Source: an uncultured Bacteroidales bacterium
Lineage (GTDB): Bacteria > Bacteroidota > Bacteroidia > Bacteroidales > F082
Assembly (NCBI GenBank): GCA_937896895.1
Contig: CALBNV010000108.1
Span: 1 to 32,804, forward strand
Length of the DNA stretch: 32,804 nucleotides
Direction of reading: 5' to 3'
In this document: piece after piece, positions 14,294 through 20,884 of the stretch
Layout of the letters: the number at the start of each line of letters is the position of its first letter
Numbering within the stretch: position 1 is the first letter of the stretch
Notes under the pieces: generated by a model
Told to the model about the DNA's origin: nothing
The model's database searches: none
The model's input: the letters and a program-made list of their open reading frames with translations, nothing else
Made by a program: the position numbers and the translations under genes

Positions 14294-15388
14294 TTAGTTG
14301 TTATTTAATTCATTTTCAATATCTTCAATAGAAGGGAGTGAACTTTTTATATCTTTTGGCAGTGCTTGGGCTAATTCATATTCCGAAATGCCAATAGGCT
14401 TGTTAACGTCTCGCAAGGCATATTCTGCTTTTATTCTATCATTATTCTGGCACAACAGTAATCCGATGGTTTTATTGTCTTCGTTTTGGCACAGGATGTC
14501 GTCAATAGCAGAACAATAAAAGTTCAGTTTCCCAATATATTCAGGTTTAAAATCTCCAATCTTTAATTCTATAACCACATAACGATGTGTAAATACATGA
14601 TAAAAAAGCAAATCTATATAGTAATCACAATCAGAAACAACAATGTGGTATTGACGGCCCATAAAAGCAAATCCGTTGCCGAGTTCTAAAAGGAATTTTT
14701 CGATATGATTTATTAAGCCAAGTTCTACATCCCGTTCAGAATACTCGTCTGTAAAAGTCAGCATATCAAATACGTAAGGGTCTTTCAGAAGATCCTTTAC
14801 TTGTTTTGATTGAACCGGTGGAAGGGAGTTGTCAAAATTGTTTGTCAGTTTGCCTTGCTTATCATAATAATTGAGTTTTATGGCTTCCACTAAGAAATCC
14901 CGGCTCCAACCGTTTTTTATGGTTTGAATCATGTACCAGTAACGTGCATCTATATTTTTTACGCGTTGCATCAGGACAATATTGTGCGCCCAGCTGATAT
15001 GGATTATTGGCAGTGAATATTTGTCGGATTGGAATTGTGAAACGGTCGGTTTCCCGATAGATGCGCTTTTAGGAGCTTTTATTTGTGAAACGGTCGGTTT
15101 CACAAATGTAAGTTCCTGATTGTATTCACGGTAAAATTGCATCATATACCTGCAATTTCGACTGGTAAAACCTTTGATTTCAGGGTATTCATTTTTTATT
15201 TCCGAAGCTATTTTCTCAAGAACCTTGTCTCCCCATTTGGCATTTTCTAAATGGCTTTGTAAAAGTCTTCCTATATCCCAATACATACGTAGCATCTCAT
15301 CATTGGCAGAAAAAATTGCTTTCTGCTGTGCAATTCGGACACGTTCTTTTATTTGCTTAATAAGTTGTATGTATTGAATCTGTTCCAT
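14294..15388 (-). CDS. DUF1016 (YhcG-type) PD-(D/E)XK nuclease family protein
   Basis: The 364-aa protein has the DUF1016 N-terminal helical domain (about 1-150, including MYWDIGRLL and FTSRNCRYMMQFY). Its C-terminal nuclease domain (about 200-345) carries GNGFAFMGRQYHI and a PD-(D/E)XK signature in YYIDLLFYHVFTHRYVVIELK. Relatives are often found in defence islands or next to type I R-M systems and IS elements; a nuclease role is inferred. An internal KPTVSQ duplication near residues 97-119 is encoded by a 17-bp DNA repeat, one copy being a palindrome. The gene is bracketed by direct repeats A and B, and a decayed second DUF1016 copy lies directly upstream. Confidence 0.88.
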   Translation of the reverse strand: MEQIQYIQLIKQIKERVRIAQQKAIFSANDEMLRMYWDIGRLLQSHLENAKWGDKVLEKIASEIKNEYPEIKGFTSRNCRYMMQFYREYNQELTFVKPTVSQIKAPKSASIGKPTVSQFQSDKYSLPIIHISWAHNIVLMQRVKNIDARYWYMIQTIKNGWSRDFLVEAIKLNYYDKQGKLTNNFDNSLPPVQSKQVKDLLKDPYVFDMLTFTDEYSERDVELGLINHIEKFLLELGNGFAFMGRQYHIVVSDCDYYIDLLFYHVFTHRYVVIELKIGDFKPEYIGKLNFYCSAIDDILCQNEDNKTIGLLLCQNNDRIKAEYALRDVNKPIGISEYELAQALPKDIKSSLPSIEDIENELNNN

Positions 15389-15403
15389 TGTCCAGGATAA
15401 ATA

Positions 15404-15451
15404 CTAATGCGTTAATTTATAATATGTTATTTTAAAATTTCTTTTACTGTT
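15404..15451 (-). repeat. Island repeat, copy B
   Basis: This starts with the same CTAATGCGTTAATTTATAAT as copy A and has one extra T in the following run. It lies 15 bp upstream of the DUF1016 ATG (15388) and immediately 3' of the DUF1016 relic stop (15453). The A-to-B distance is 1179 bp, so recombination between them would remove the intact DUF1016 gene precisely. Confidence 0.85.
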
Positions 15452-15452
15452 G

Positions 15453-15730
15453 TTATTTATTTTTTTGTTCTGAAAAATTGTTCCTTGCTATGGCAATTGC
15501 TCGTTGCAGTTTTTCTGCAAGAAGTTTTTTGTCAGGTAGCTGTGTATAGTATTATGCGTTTCTGTCTTCCTAAAAAAGCGAAATCGGTACCCATTTCACA
15601 AATGAAGTCCTGCATTTGCGAAACAATAGCCGATTCCAAATCCTTTTCCGAGAACACATCCGACAATCCCACACACATCTTCGAACAATGCTCTCTCTTG
15701 AGGTTTTTCTATGTCGTTTTTTTCTGTCAT
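15453..15730 (-). pseudogene. Decayed DUF1016 nuclease gene
   Basis: Reading the minus strand, one frame gives GLSDVFSEKDLESAIVSQM then DFAFLGRQKRI, matching the DUF1016 C-terminal domain (compare ERDVELGLINHI and GFAFMGRQYHI in the intact neighbour). After a frameshift another frame gives LPDKKLLAEKLQRAIAIAR and a stop at 15453, a plausible C-terminal end. The catalytic segment between these is missing, and the N-terminal half is reduced to a short stretch after an ATG at 15730. This is a deletion-plus-frameshift relic. A 122-codon plus-strand ORF over the same region is an antisense artefact. Confidence 0.75.
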
Positions 15731-15741
15731 TTTACAACAAA

Positions 15742-15785
15742 CGCTTTGATTTATAATATCTTATTTAAAATTTTCTTTTTCTGTT
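15742..15785 (-). repeat. Island repeat, copy C (diverged)
   Basis: This shares TTTATAATAT, TTATTTAAAATTTTC and CTGTT with copies A and B but has several substitutions. It lies 12 bp upstream of the ATG of the DUF1016 relic, the same relation copy B has to the intact DUF1016 gene. It overlaps the 31-codon ORF at 15751-15846. Confidence 0.7.
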
Positions 15786-15846
15786 GCTTGTCTGTGTTTG
15801 TGAAAATGATGCCAACCTCTGATGTTTCGGAGATCTGCATGGCCAT
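15751..15846 (-). pseudogene. Small ORF or C-terminal relic (31 codons)
   Basis: ATGGCCATG opens a 31-codon frame that includes SEVGIIFTNTDKQQ and ends KKKILNKIL then stop. The last third lies in repeat copy C. Copy A has a similar frame (LIITNKKTEKEILNNIL, stop). It is more likely the leftover 3' end of a lost gene than a functional small protein. The rest of 15847-15929 shows nothing recognisable. Confidence 0.35.
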
Positions 15847-15929
15847 TTTTTAATCTGGCAGAGATAGTCTATTTTTCATTTCGGTGAAAAAATATTTCAA
15901 GAACAAATGCTTATTTGAAAAGTTTGCAG

Positions 15930-15937
15930 TATTTTTG
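15930..15937 (+). promoter_or_regulatory. -7 promoter box of the DUF4160-DUF2442 pair
   Basis: TATTTTTG is an exact TAnnTTTG match 24 bp before the DUF4160 ATG. TTTG words lie at 15914-15917 and 15923-15926, closer than the usual -33 spacing. Confidence 0.55.
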
Positions 15938-15961
15938 CACGTTAAATTAATAATCGTCGAT

Positions 15962-16219
15962 ATGCCACGACTATCTGAATTTTTCGGAATAATTATTTAT
16001 ATCCGTTTCTTGGATCACAACCAGCCACACTTTCATGCTGAATATTAGAATGATAAGGTGACAATCGAAATTGAGAATGGCAAGGTTAAGGGGGAAATGT
16101 CTGAAAGGGCGTTGCGATTGATTCTCGAATGGCTTGGCATCCATCGTGACGAAATCAAGCAGGCGTGGAATAAAGCAGCAAATGGCGACGACCCTGGAAC
16201 TATTGAACCTTTAAAATAA
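15962..16219 (+). pseudogene. DUF4160 domain protein interrupted by an in-frame TAG
   Basis: Translation gives MPRLSEFFGIIIYIRFLDH then PHFHAEY, a TAG at 16046-16048, and NDKVTIEIENGKVKGEMSER followed by ALRLILEWLGIHRDEI...AWNKA up to TAA at 16217-16219. Both sides of the stop match the DUF4160 pattern (HFHA-x-Y before; RAL-x-L-x-LEW and HRDE-I after). The frame is otherwise intact over 86 codons. This is either a recent nonsense mutation, a sequencing error or readthrough. It sits 6 bp upstream of DUF2442, its common partner, so the pair was probably a functional two-gene module, possibly toxin-antitoxin-like. Confidence 0.8.
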
Positions 16220-16225
16220 CAGATT

Positions 16226-16459
16226 ATGTTTCTCGAAATCACCAAAGCGGAATATCTTGACGGTTATCGTGTGAAAGTTGTTTTCAACGATGGGACAATT
16301 AAGGAAATGGACTTTTCAGATGTGGTTAGAAAATATCCTGTTTTCAAACCACTTCAAAACATTGAATCCTTCAAGAATTTCAATGTGACTGACACTTTAG
16401 AATGGGAACATGGTTCGATAGACATTGCACCAGAATATGTTTTCGAACATGGCGTTTAA
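16226..16459 (+). CDS. DUF2442 domain protein
   Basis: This 77-aa protein has the DUF2442 layout: a VTKAEYL-like opening (ITKAEYLDGYRVKVVFNDG), a middle FSDVVRKYPVFKPLQ stretch, and a LEWEHGSIDIAPEYVFEHG ending that matches the family's TLEWPNGADIAPE signature. It is often encoded next to DUF4160 proteins. The biochemical role is unknown; regulation of or antidote to the partner is a guess. It starts 6 bp after the DUF4160 stop and is probably on the same transcript. Confidence 0.85.
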   Translation: MFLEITKAEYLDGYRVKVVFNDGTIKEMDFSDVVRKYPVFKPLQNIESFKNFNVTDTLEWEHGSIDIAPEYVFEHGV

Positions 16460-16561
16460 ATATCTTATACTATAAAACATTATCATTCAATTATTTACAT
16501 ATTTTTATATTTAGATTTATTCTAAATTAACAAAAACTGTTTTCCGTGTCATCCAAAGATA

Positions 16562-16569
16562 TATCTTTG
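16562..16569 (+). promoter_or_regulatory. -7 promoter box of the ferredoxin gene
   Basis: TATCTTTG is an exact match to TAnnTTTG, 31 bp upstream of the ferredoxin ATG. A T-rich word (GTTTTCCG) near 16539 is a weak -33 candidate. The stretch 16460-16560 is otherwise A/T rich and shows no gene. Confidence 0.65.
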
Positions 16570-16600
16570 CACAAAATTTTTAACATTTAAACAAATTACT

Positions 16601-16768
16601 ATGGCTTACAAAATCACAGACAAATGCGTTGCTTGCGGTACTTGCATCGACGAGTGCCCGGTTGGAGCAATCTCAGAAGGTAGCATCTATTCAATTGACC
16701 CTGACACATGTGTTTCATGCGGCACATGCGCCGGCGCATGCCCTAACGACGCTATCGTAGAAGACTAA
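16601..16768 (+). CDS. 2[4Fe-4S] ferredoxin, 55 aa
   Basis: This is a small clostridial-type ferredoxin carrying electrons at low potential. Two CX2CX2CX3CP motifs are seen: C9, C12, C15, C19 and C37, C40, C43, C47, separated by a short linker. The length and spacing are those of the classical 55-aa protein. Likely partners are enzymes such as the KorAB oxidoreductase in this window, but that is inference. It has its own promoter and terminator, so it is monocistronic, as expected for a highly expressed ferredoxin. Confidence 0.95.
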   Translation: MAYKITDKCVACGTCIDECPVGAISEGSIYSIDPDTCVSCGTCAGACPNDAIVED

Positions 16769-16792
16769 TCAAAATCAGTGCATTTTAAACAG

Positions 16793-16820
16793 AAAAAGCT
16801 CACTTCAGGTGAGCTTTTTT
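16793..16820 (+). terminator. Rho-independent terminator of the ferredoxin gene
   Basis: AAAAAGCTCAC (16793-16803) pairs with GTGAGCTTTTT (16809-16819) around a 5-nt loop and is followed by a T run. It lies 25 bp past the ferredoxin stop. The A run on the left would also let it act for the convergent MarR gene. Confidence 0.9.
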
Positions 16821-16853
16821 TATTTCTCGGGACAGGCCGCCGGATGTCGCGGC

Positions 16854-17297
16854 TCAATCCTGTTTCCCGCCGCCTTCCATGTTCTCGCGCATCTGAAGCA
16901 GCACCCGCACGAAAGTTTTCAAGTCTTTCTCGTCAATGCCTTTCACCACGTCATTCATGAAGCCTATCGCCACAATCGTCGCGGGCGACGCCAAATCAGC
17001 ACCTTCCTTGGTGAGCTCTATCTTGTTGATTCTGCGGTCAACCTTGTCAACAGTGCGGAAAACCAGATTCTTTTTCTCAAGTGAGTCAATGAATTTGGTG
17101 ACTGAATTCTTGTCCTTCTGAATGAGTTCGGCTATCCGCTGCTGTGAAATCGACTGCTCCTTCCAGAGCCAATCCATCACCAAGAACTGCTCCGGTGTCA
17201 GATTGATGTTGTTTTTGTTCAAAACATCGGCGAAATACTTTTTTATCCTGCTGTTCAAGATGTTAGTATAAACGGCGATCTCCTTAATTACCATCAT
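16854..17297 (-). CDS. MarR-family transcriptional regulator
   Basis: With the ATG at 17297 this is a 147-aa winged-helix regulator. The DNA-binding domain is seen as LTPEQFLVMDWLWKEQ, SQQRIAELIQKDKNSVTKFI (recognition helix) and the wing RTVDKVDRRINKIELT. Flanking helices form the dimer interface. The ORF can be opened to 17357, but a -7 box at 17322-17329 would place transcription start downstream of that ATG, so the inner start is chosen. The ATG at 17294 is an alternative. The target is unknown; divergent or self regulation is typical of the family. Confidence 0.88.
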   Translation of the reverse strand: MMVIKEIAVYTNILNSRIKKYFADVLNKNNINLTPEQFLVMDWLWKEQSISQQRIAELIQKDKNSVTKFIDSLEKKNLVFRTVDKVDRRINKIELTKEGADLASPATIVAIGFMNDVVKGIDEKDLKTFVRVLLQMRENMEGGGKQD

Positions 17298-17321
17298 ACG
17301 CACTGAAATTATAAAATCATG

Positions 17322-17329
17322 CAAAGATA
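17322..17329 (-). promoter_or_regulatory. -7 promoter box of the MarR gene
   Basis: The minus strand reads TATCTTTG, an exact TAnnTTTG match, 24 bp upstream of the ATG at 17297. It decides against the longer ORF start at 17357. Confidence 0.65.
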
Positions 17330-17388
17330 CTATATTTCCCCGGATATAGTCATCCAAATAGGAATATTTTTTTTAGGCGGGCAACAGG

Positions 17389-17452
17389 AAGGGCGGGAAG
17401 TGACAGGAAACTGCCGCCGCTTCACGCCCTTTCTACTTTTTACTTTCTACTA
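17389..17452 (-). repeat. Hairpin plus pyrimidine/purine tract at the 3' end of the palmitoyltransferase gene
   Basis: AAGGGCGGGAAG (17389-17400) pairs with CTTCACGCCCTT (17420-17431) with one mismatch. It is followed by TTCTACTTTTTACTTTCTAC, whose last bases form the TAG stop (17450-17452). There is no T run in the expected place for a standard terminator. It has the same design as the elements at 20803-20884 and 32341-32442. Confidence 0.65.
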
Positions 17453-18709
17453 AAGAATCGCCATGTCAGGCACTTCTTTCCCGTCGTATTCGCCTCTGTC
17501 GAGTTTTTCCTTTATCTCCTTGAAAGCGTTCAATGTATAATGGACGTCTTCGAGCGAGTGCGCCGCCGTCGGGATGATCCTGAAGATAATCATGCCTTGC
17601 GGGATGACAGGATACGTCACGATTGAACAGAAGATCTTGTAGTTTGTACGGAGGTCGAGGGCAATCTGAGTCGCCTGCTCTGTGTTTCCGGGAAGGAAAA
17701 TCGGGGTGACGCAGGCCTCCGCCGGTCCGATGTTGAAGCCGAGTTCGCGGAAACCGTTCTGCAAAGTACGCGTCACCGTCCAGAGTTTCTTGCGGAGCTC
17801 GTCGCCTTCCGCGCTGCGGATAATCTCCAGACGTTTCAGGCAGCCCTCGACGATCGGCATCGGCAGCGACTTCGCGTACATCTGCGAGCGCATGTTATAA
17901 CGCAGGTAATCAATGATATACTTCGGTCCGGCGACGAAGCCTCCGATGATTGCCATCGACTTCGCGTATGCGCCGATGTAAAGGTCAATGTCGTCCATCA
18001 CGCCGAAATGTTCGGATGTACCGCGTCCTGTCGGGCCCATGCAGCCGAAGCCGTGAGCGTCGTCGATGAGGATCCTGAACTGGTACTTCTTCTTGAGTTC
18101 GACGATTTTGTCGAGAATGCCGAGTGCGCCGGTCATGCCGAAGACGCCTTCCGTTATGAGGAGTATTCCGCCGCCGGTCTTCTTGGTGATCTCGGTCGCC
18201 TTCTGCAAGGCCTTCTCGCAGCTCACGATGTCGTTATGCTTGAAGTGGAACGACTGTCCCATGTGCAGGCGTTTTCCGTCGATGAGGCATGCGTGCGCTT
18301 CCGCGTCGAAGACTATCACGTCGTGGCGCGAGCAGAGCGCGTCGATTGTGGAGACGATACCCTGATAGCCGAAGTTAAACTCGTAGGCGTCCTCTTTATG
18401 TTCAAACTCGGCGAGTTCGCGTTCGAGCTGCTCGTGCAAACGCGTGTTGCCGCTCATCATCCTGGCCCCCATCGGATACGCCAGACCCCAGCGCGCCGCC
18501 GCCTCTGCATCCACCCTCCTGACCTCAGGATGGTTGGCGAGGCCGAGATAATTGTTCAAGCTCCAGCATAGTACGTCAACGCCGTTGAAACGCATGTGCG
18601 GACCCAGCTCGCCTTCAAGTCGAGGAAACGCGAAATACCCGTGAATGCGGTCCATGTACTGCCCGATCGGACCGCCTGAATCATGTTTTATTCTCTCAAA
18701 AATTTCCAT
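17450..18709 (-). CDS. spt: Serine palmitoyltransferase (alpha-oxoamine synthase family)
   Basis: This PLP enzyme condenses serine with palmitoyl-CoA (or a branched acyl-CoA) to 3-ketosphinganine, the first step of Bacteroidetes sphingolipid synthesis. The 419-aa protein has the fold-type I features: the PLP-stacking His139 (AEAHAC), D216 and H219 in IDDAHGFG, and the Schiff-base lysine K250 in YAKSMA. It also has GARMMSGNTRLHEQLE (81-96), which I associate with the Bacteroides enzyme. Close alternatives are glycine C-acetyltransferase (kbl) and 8-amino-7-oxononanoate synthase. The overall sequence style and the divergent ketoreductase-like neighbour favour Spt. The stop codon lies in a low-complexity tract. 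Confidence 0.82.
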   Translation of the reverse strand: MEIFERIKHDSGGPIGQYMDRIHGYFAFPRLEGELGPHMRFNGVDVLCWSLNNYLGLANHPEVRRVDAEAAARWGLAYPMGARMMSGNTRLHEQLERELAEFEHKEDAYEFNFGYQGIVSTIDALCSRHDVIVFDAEAHACLIDGKRLHMGQSFHFKHNDIVSCEKALQKATEITKKTGGGILLITEGVFGMTGALGILDKIVELKKKYQFRILIDDAHGFGCMGPTGRGTSEHFGVMDDIDLYIGAYAKSMAIIGGFVAGPKYIIDYLRYNMRSQMYAKSLPMPIVEGCLKRLEIIRSAEGDELRKKLWTVTRTLQNGFRELGFNIGPAEACVTPIFLPGNTEQATQIALDLRTNYKIFCSIVTYPVIPQGMIIFRIIPTAAHSLEDVHYTLNAFKEIKEKLDRGEYDGKEVPDMAIL

Positions 18710-18746
18710 TTTATGATGTTATTTTGTTAATAATTTTTCAAACGGG

Positions 18747-18754
18747 CAAAATTA
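18747..18754 (-). promoter_or_regulatory. -7 promoter box of spt
   Basis: The minus strand reads TAATTTTG (TAnnTTTG), 38 bp upstream of the spt ATG. With the box at 18800-18807 it forms a divergent promoter region of about 120 bp. Confidence 0.6.
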
Positions 18755-18799
18755 GTAAAAATATTTACAATAAACACAATTACTTTCAAAAAACTTTTC

Positions 18800-18807
18800 T
18801 ACTTTTG
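18800..18807 (+). promoter_or_regulatory. -7 promoter box of the SDR gene
   Basis: TACTTTTG (TAnnTTTG) lies 23 bp upstream of the SDR ATG at 18831. Confidence 0.6.
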
Positions 18808-18830
18808 CACTCTGAAAAATAACACCGTAC

Positions 18831-19622
18831 ATGATACATCTTGCAAACAAGAATGCGTTGATAACAGGTGCCAGTTCGGGAATCGGGGCGGCGATTGCAA
18901 AACGTCTTGCCAAAGAAGGCTGCAACCTTTTCCTGACCGGGCAGGACGAGCAACGTCTTTTGGAAACGGAAGAGATTTGCGGGAAAGAAGGCGTGAAAGT
19001 TCATCACCAGCAATGCGACTTCTCTGACTTCCAATCAATTGACAAATTGGCAAGTGCAATAAAAGAAATCGGTTTCCATGTTGATTTATTTATACTGAAC
19101 GCCGGCATCTCCCAGCGCAGCCGCGGTTTTGACACCGATTTCGATACCGACCTGAAAATCATGCAGGTCAACTACTGGAGCCATGTCTATCTCATCAAGA
19201 AATTCAGTGACGAGATTCTCGCCTCCGGGCATGTCAACATCGCCGTGACGACATCATTGGCAGGGCTTTTCGGTTTTCCGCTGAGGACGTCATATTGTTC
19301 ATCGAAACATGCATTGTTCGGCTTTTTCGAGTCATTAGAACTTGAATATCAAAATATCAACGTCACATTTTTGATTCCGGGGAGGATCAACACGCCGATA
19401 AGCAAGAGCGCGTTGCTCGGCAACGGCGAGAAATACGACAAGATGGACCCGGGACAGGCGAAGGGCATGGACGTTGACGAGGCCGCGAAAATCGCGGTGA
19501 AGGCCATCAAAAAAGAAAAGCACAGACAGCTTATCGGTAAAAGCGAAATCCTGATGGCATATATTAATAGATATTTGCCGTGGCTTTATTATAAAATCGC
19601 GAGAATTATTTCACCAACGTAA
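18831..19622 (+). CDS. Short-chain dehydrogenase/reductase, candidate 3-ketosphinganine reductase
   Basis: This is a 263-aa classical SDR. The NAD(P)-binding motif TGASSGIG is at 12-19 and NAG at 90-92. The catalytic set is N114, S142, Y155 and K159 (YCSSK). The C-terminal region after residue 235 is hydrophobic and basic (LMAYINRYLPWLYYKIAR), suggesting membrane association as in DHRS7/KDSR-like reductases. The gene is divergent from spt across about 120 bp. This makes reduction of 3-ketosphinganine to sphinganine a reasonable hypothesis, although the family acts on many ketones. The stop is followed at once by a stop-rich repeat. Confidence 0.85.
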   Translation: MIHLANKNALITGASSGIGAAIAKRLAKEGCNLFLTGQDEQRLLETEEICGKEGVKVHHQQCDFSDFQSIDKLASAIKEIGFHVDLFILNAGISQRSRGFDTDFDTDLKIMQVNYWSHVYLIKKFSDEILASGHVNIAVTTSLAGLFGFPLRTSYCSSKHALFGFFESLELEYQNINVTFLIPGRINTPISKSALLGNGEKYDKMDPGQAKGMDVDEAAKIAVKAIKKEKHRQLIGKSEILMAYINRYLPWLYYKIARIISPT

Positions 19623-19628
19623 TAAATC

Positions 19629-19732
19629 AGGAGATTGAGGTAATTAGGAGATTGAGGTAATTAGGTACCTCAAGCACCTTAAACTCCTAAAACTCCTAAA
19701 ACTCCTTAAACACCTAAAAACACCCAAACAAA
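19629..19732 (+). repeat. GGAGATTGAGGTAATTAG repeat and complementary tract
   Basis: The 18-bp word GGAGATTGAGGTAATTAG occurs at 19630-19647 and again at 19648-19664 in slightly shortened form. It is followed by a complementary-style C/T/A tract (CACCTTAAACTCCTAAAACT and on) reaching the VOC gene start at 19733. It is related in wording to the 17-bp minisatellite at 5432-5526 but in the other orientation. It gives several in-line TAG/TAA codons just after the SDR stop. Confidence 0.75.
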
Positions 19733-20794
19733 ATGAAAGAAAAAGTTATTTGCGGAATCCAGCAGATCGGCATCGGGGTCGAGGACTTGATGACTGCATG
19801 GAAATGGTACAATCAGAATCTCAATATTGAGCTGAAAATCGTTGATGCTGAAGGCGTTGCGGAGAGGATGCTTCCCTACACCGGCGGCAAGCCGCAGCCG
19901 CGTCACGCCATCCTCGCCATCGCGCAGCGGGGAGGCGGCGGCTTCGAGATATGGCAGCCGCAAGGCCGCAAGGTCGTTTATCCGAACGAGCCGCTGCAAC
20001 TCGGCGACTACGGCATCAACATCGCGAAAGTAAAGGCGAAAGACGTGAGACGCGCCTATAACGAATTGAAAGCCAGAGGCGTGGAGATGCTCAGCGATGT
20101 CAACGTCTCGCCGTTGGGACTGGAACATTTCTACATGAAAGACCCGTGGGGCAACATCTTCGAGATCGAGCACGACGACTATTGTTTCATCAACGTTGAC
20201 AGATACACCGGCGGCGCGAACGGAGCCGTCATGGGCGTGTCGGATATGGACAAATCTATTGACTTCTACACAAAACTTCTTGATTATGACGTAGTTGCCT
20301 TTGACGAGACGAGAACATTCGATGACTTCGGCGATGTCCCTGGCGGGAAATGCAAGATACGTCGTGTCGAGTTGAAACGCTCGAAGCCATTCACCGGGCC
20401 GTTGAGTGAAGTCATGGGAAACTCGCACATCGAGTTGGTTCAGAATCTTGAGCAGCCATGCAAGAAGACGCTCGAAGGCCGTTGGTGGGGCGACCCCGGT
20501 TTCATACATCTCTGTTTCGATGTCCGAAACATGAAAAAGATCCACGAGGCGGCGCTGGCTCTCGGCCACGACTTCGTGTGCGACGGAGGCGAGGACTTCG
20601 ACATGGGCGACGCCAACGGACATTTCACCTACGTCGAGGACCCTGACGGCGCACTCATAGAGTTCGTCGAGACATTCAAAATCCCGATCTCGAAGAAATT
20701 AGGATTATTCATCAACCTCAAAGACAAAGACGACCACAAGCCGCTGTGCAGCCTGGTAACGAAAGCGTTAAGATTTGCGAAAGTGAAGTTTTAG
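19733..20794 (+). CDS. Two-domain VOC (glyoxalase/dioxygenase superfamily) protein
   Basis: The 353-aa protein has two tandem vicinal-oxygen-chelate modules: about 1-150 (IQQIGIGVEDL..., GFEIWQPQG, FYMKDPWGNIFEIEHDD) and about 160-320 (VMGVSDMDKSIDFYTKLL, SHIELVQN, GFIHLCFDV, YVEDPDGALIEFVE). Family members bind a divalent metal through His/Glu side chains. Here the usual first-strand His is replaced by Gln in module 1 and by Met in module 2. The second-strand and last-strand Glu residues and a GFIHLCF His remain, so a normal metal site is uncertain. The substrate is not known. It is the second plus-strand gene after the SDR and may be cotranscribed. A long antisense ORF over it is a codon-bias shadow. 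Confidence 0.8.
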   Translation: MKEKVICGIQQIGIGVEDLMTAWKWYNQNLNIELKIVDAEGVAERMLPYTGGKPQPRHAILAIAQRGGGGFEIWQPQGRKVVYPNEPLQLGDYGINIAKVKAKDVRRAYNELKARGVEMLSDVNVSPLGLEHFYMKDPWGNIFEIEHDDYCFINVDRYTGGANGAVMGVSDMDKSIDFYTKLLDYDVVAFDETRTFDDFGDVPGGKCKIRRVELKRSKPFTGPLSEVMGNSHIELVQNLEQPCKKTLEGRWWGDPGFIHLCFDVRNMKKIHEAALALGHDFVCDGGEDFDMGDANGHFTYVEDPDGALIEFVETFKIPISKKLGLFINLKDKDDHKPLCSLVTKALRFAKVKF

Positions 20795-20802
20795 TTAAAA
20801 TA

Positions 20803-20884
20803 GGAAAGAGTAAAGTTAAAAGAGCGCGAAGCGACGTTGGCCGCTTCGCGCTCTTTACTCTCTACTCTTTTAACTCTTAACTAA
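20803..20884. terminator. Bidirectional hairpin between convergent VOC and ompH genes
   Basis: AGAGCGCGAAGCG (20821-20833) pairs perfectly with CGCTTCGCGCTCT (20842-20854) around an 8-nt loop. Flanks of AAAGAGTAAAGTTAAA and TTTACTCTCTACTCTTTTAA can extend pairing. It lies between two converging genes and is the obvious transcription stop for both. The right flank runs into the TAA stop of ompH (20885-20887). Confidence 0.85.

Noticed and set aside
15485..15853. 122-codon plus-strand ORF
   Set aside because: It is antisense to the DUF1016 relic; the minus strand shows family-like residues, the plus strand does not.
17298..17357. Longer start for the MarR regulator
   Set aside because: It lies upstream of the TATCTTTG promoter box, so it would not be transcribed.
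17389..17431. Standard rho-independent terminator after spt
   Set aside because: The hairpin is good, but there is no T run directly after it on the minus strand; kept as a repeat/hairpin only.
19706..20623. 305-codon minus-strand ORF over the VOC gene
   Set aside because: It is antisense to a two-domain VOC frame with clear motifs; it has no start context or family match.
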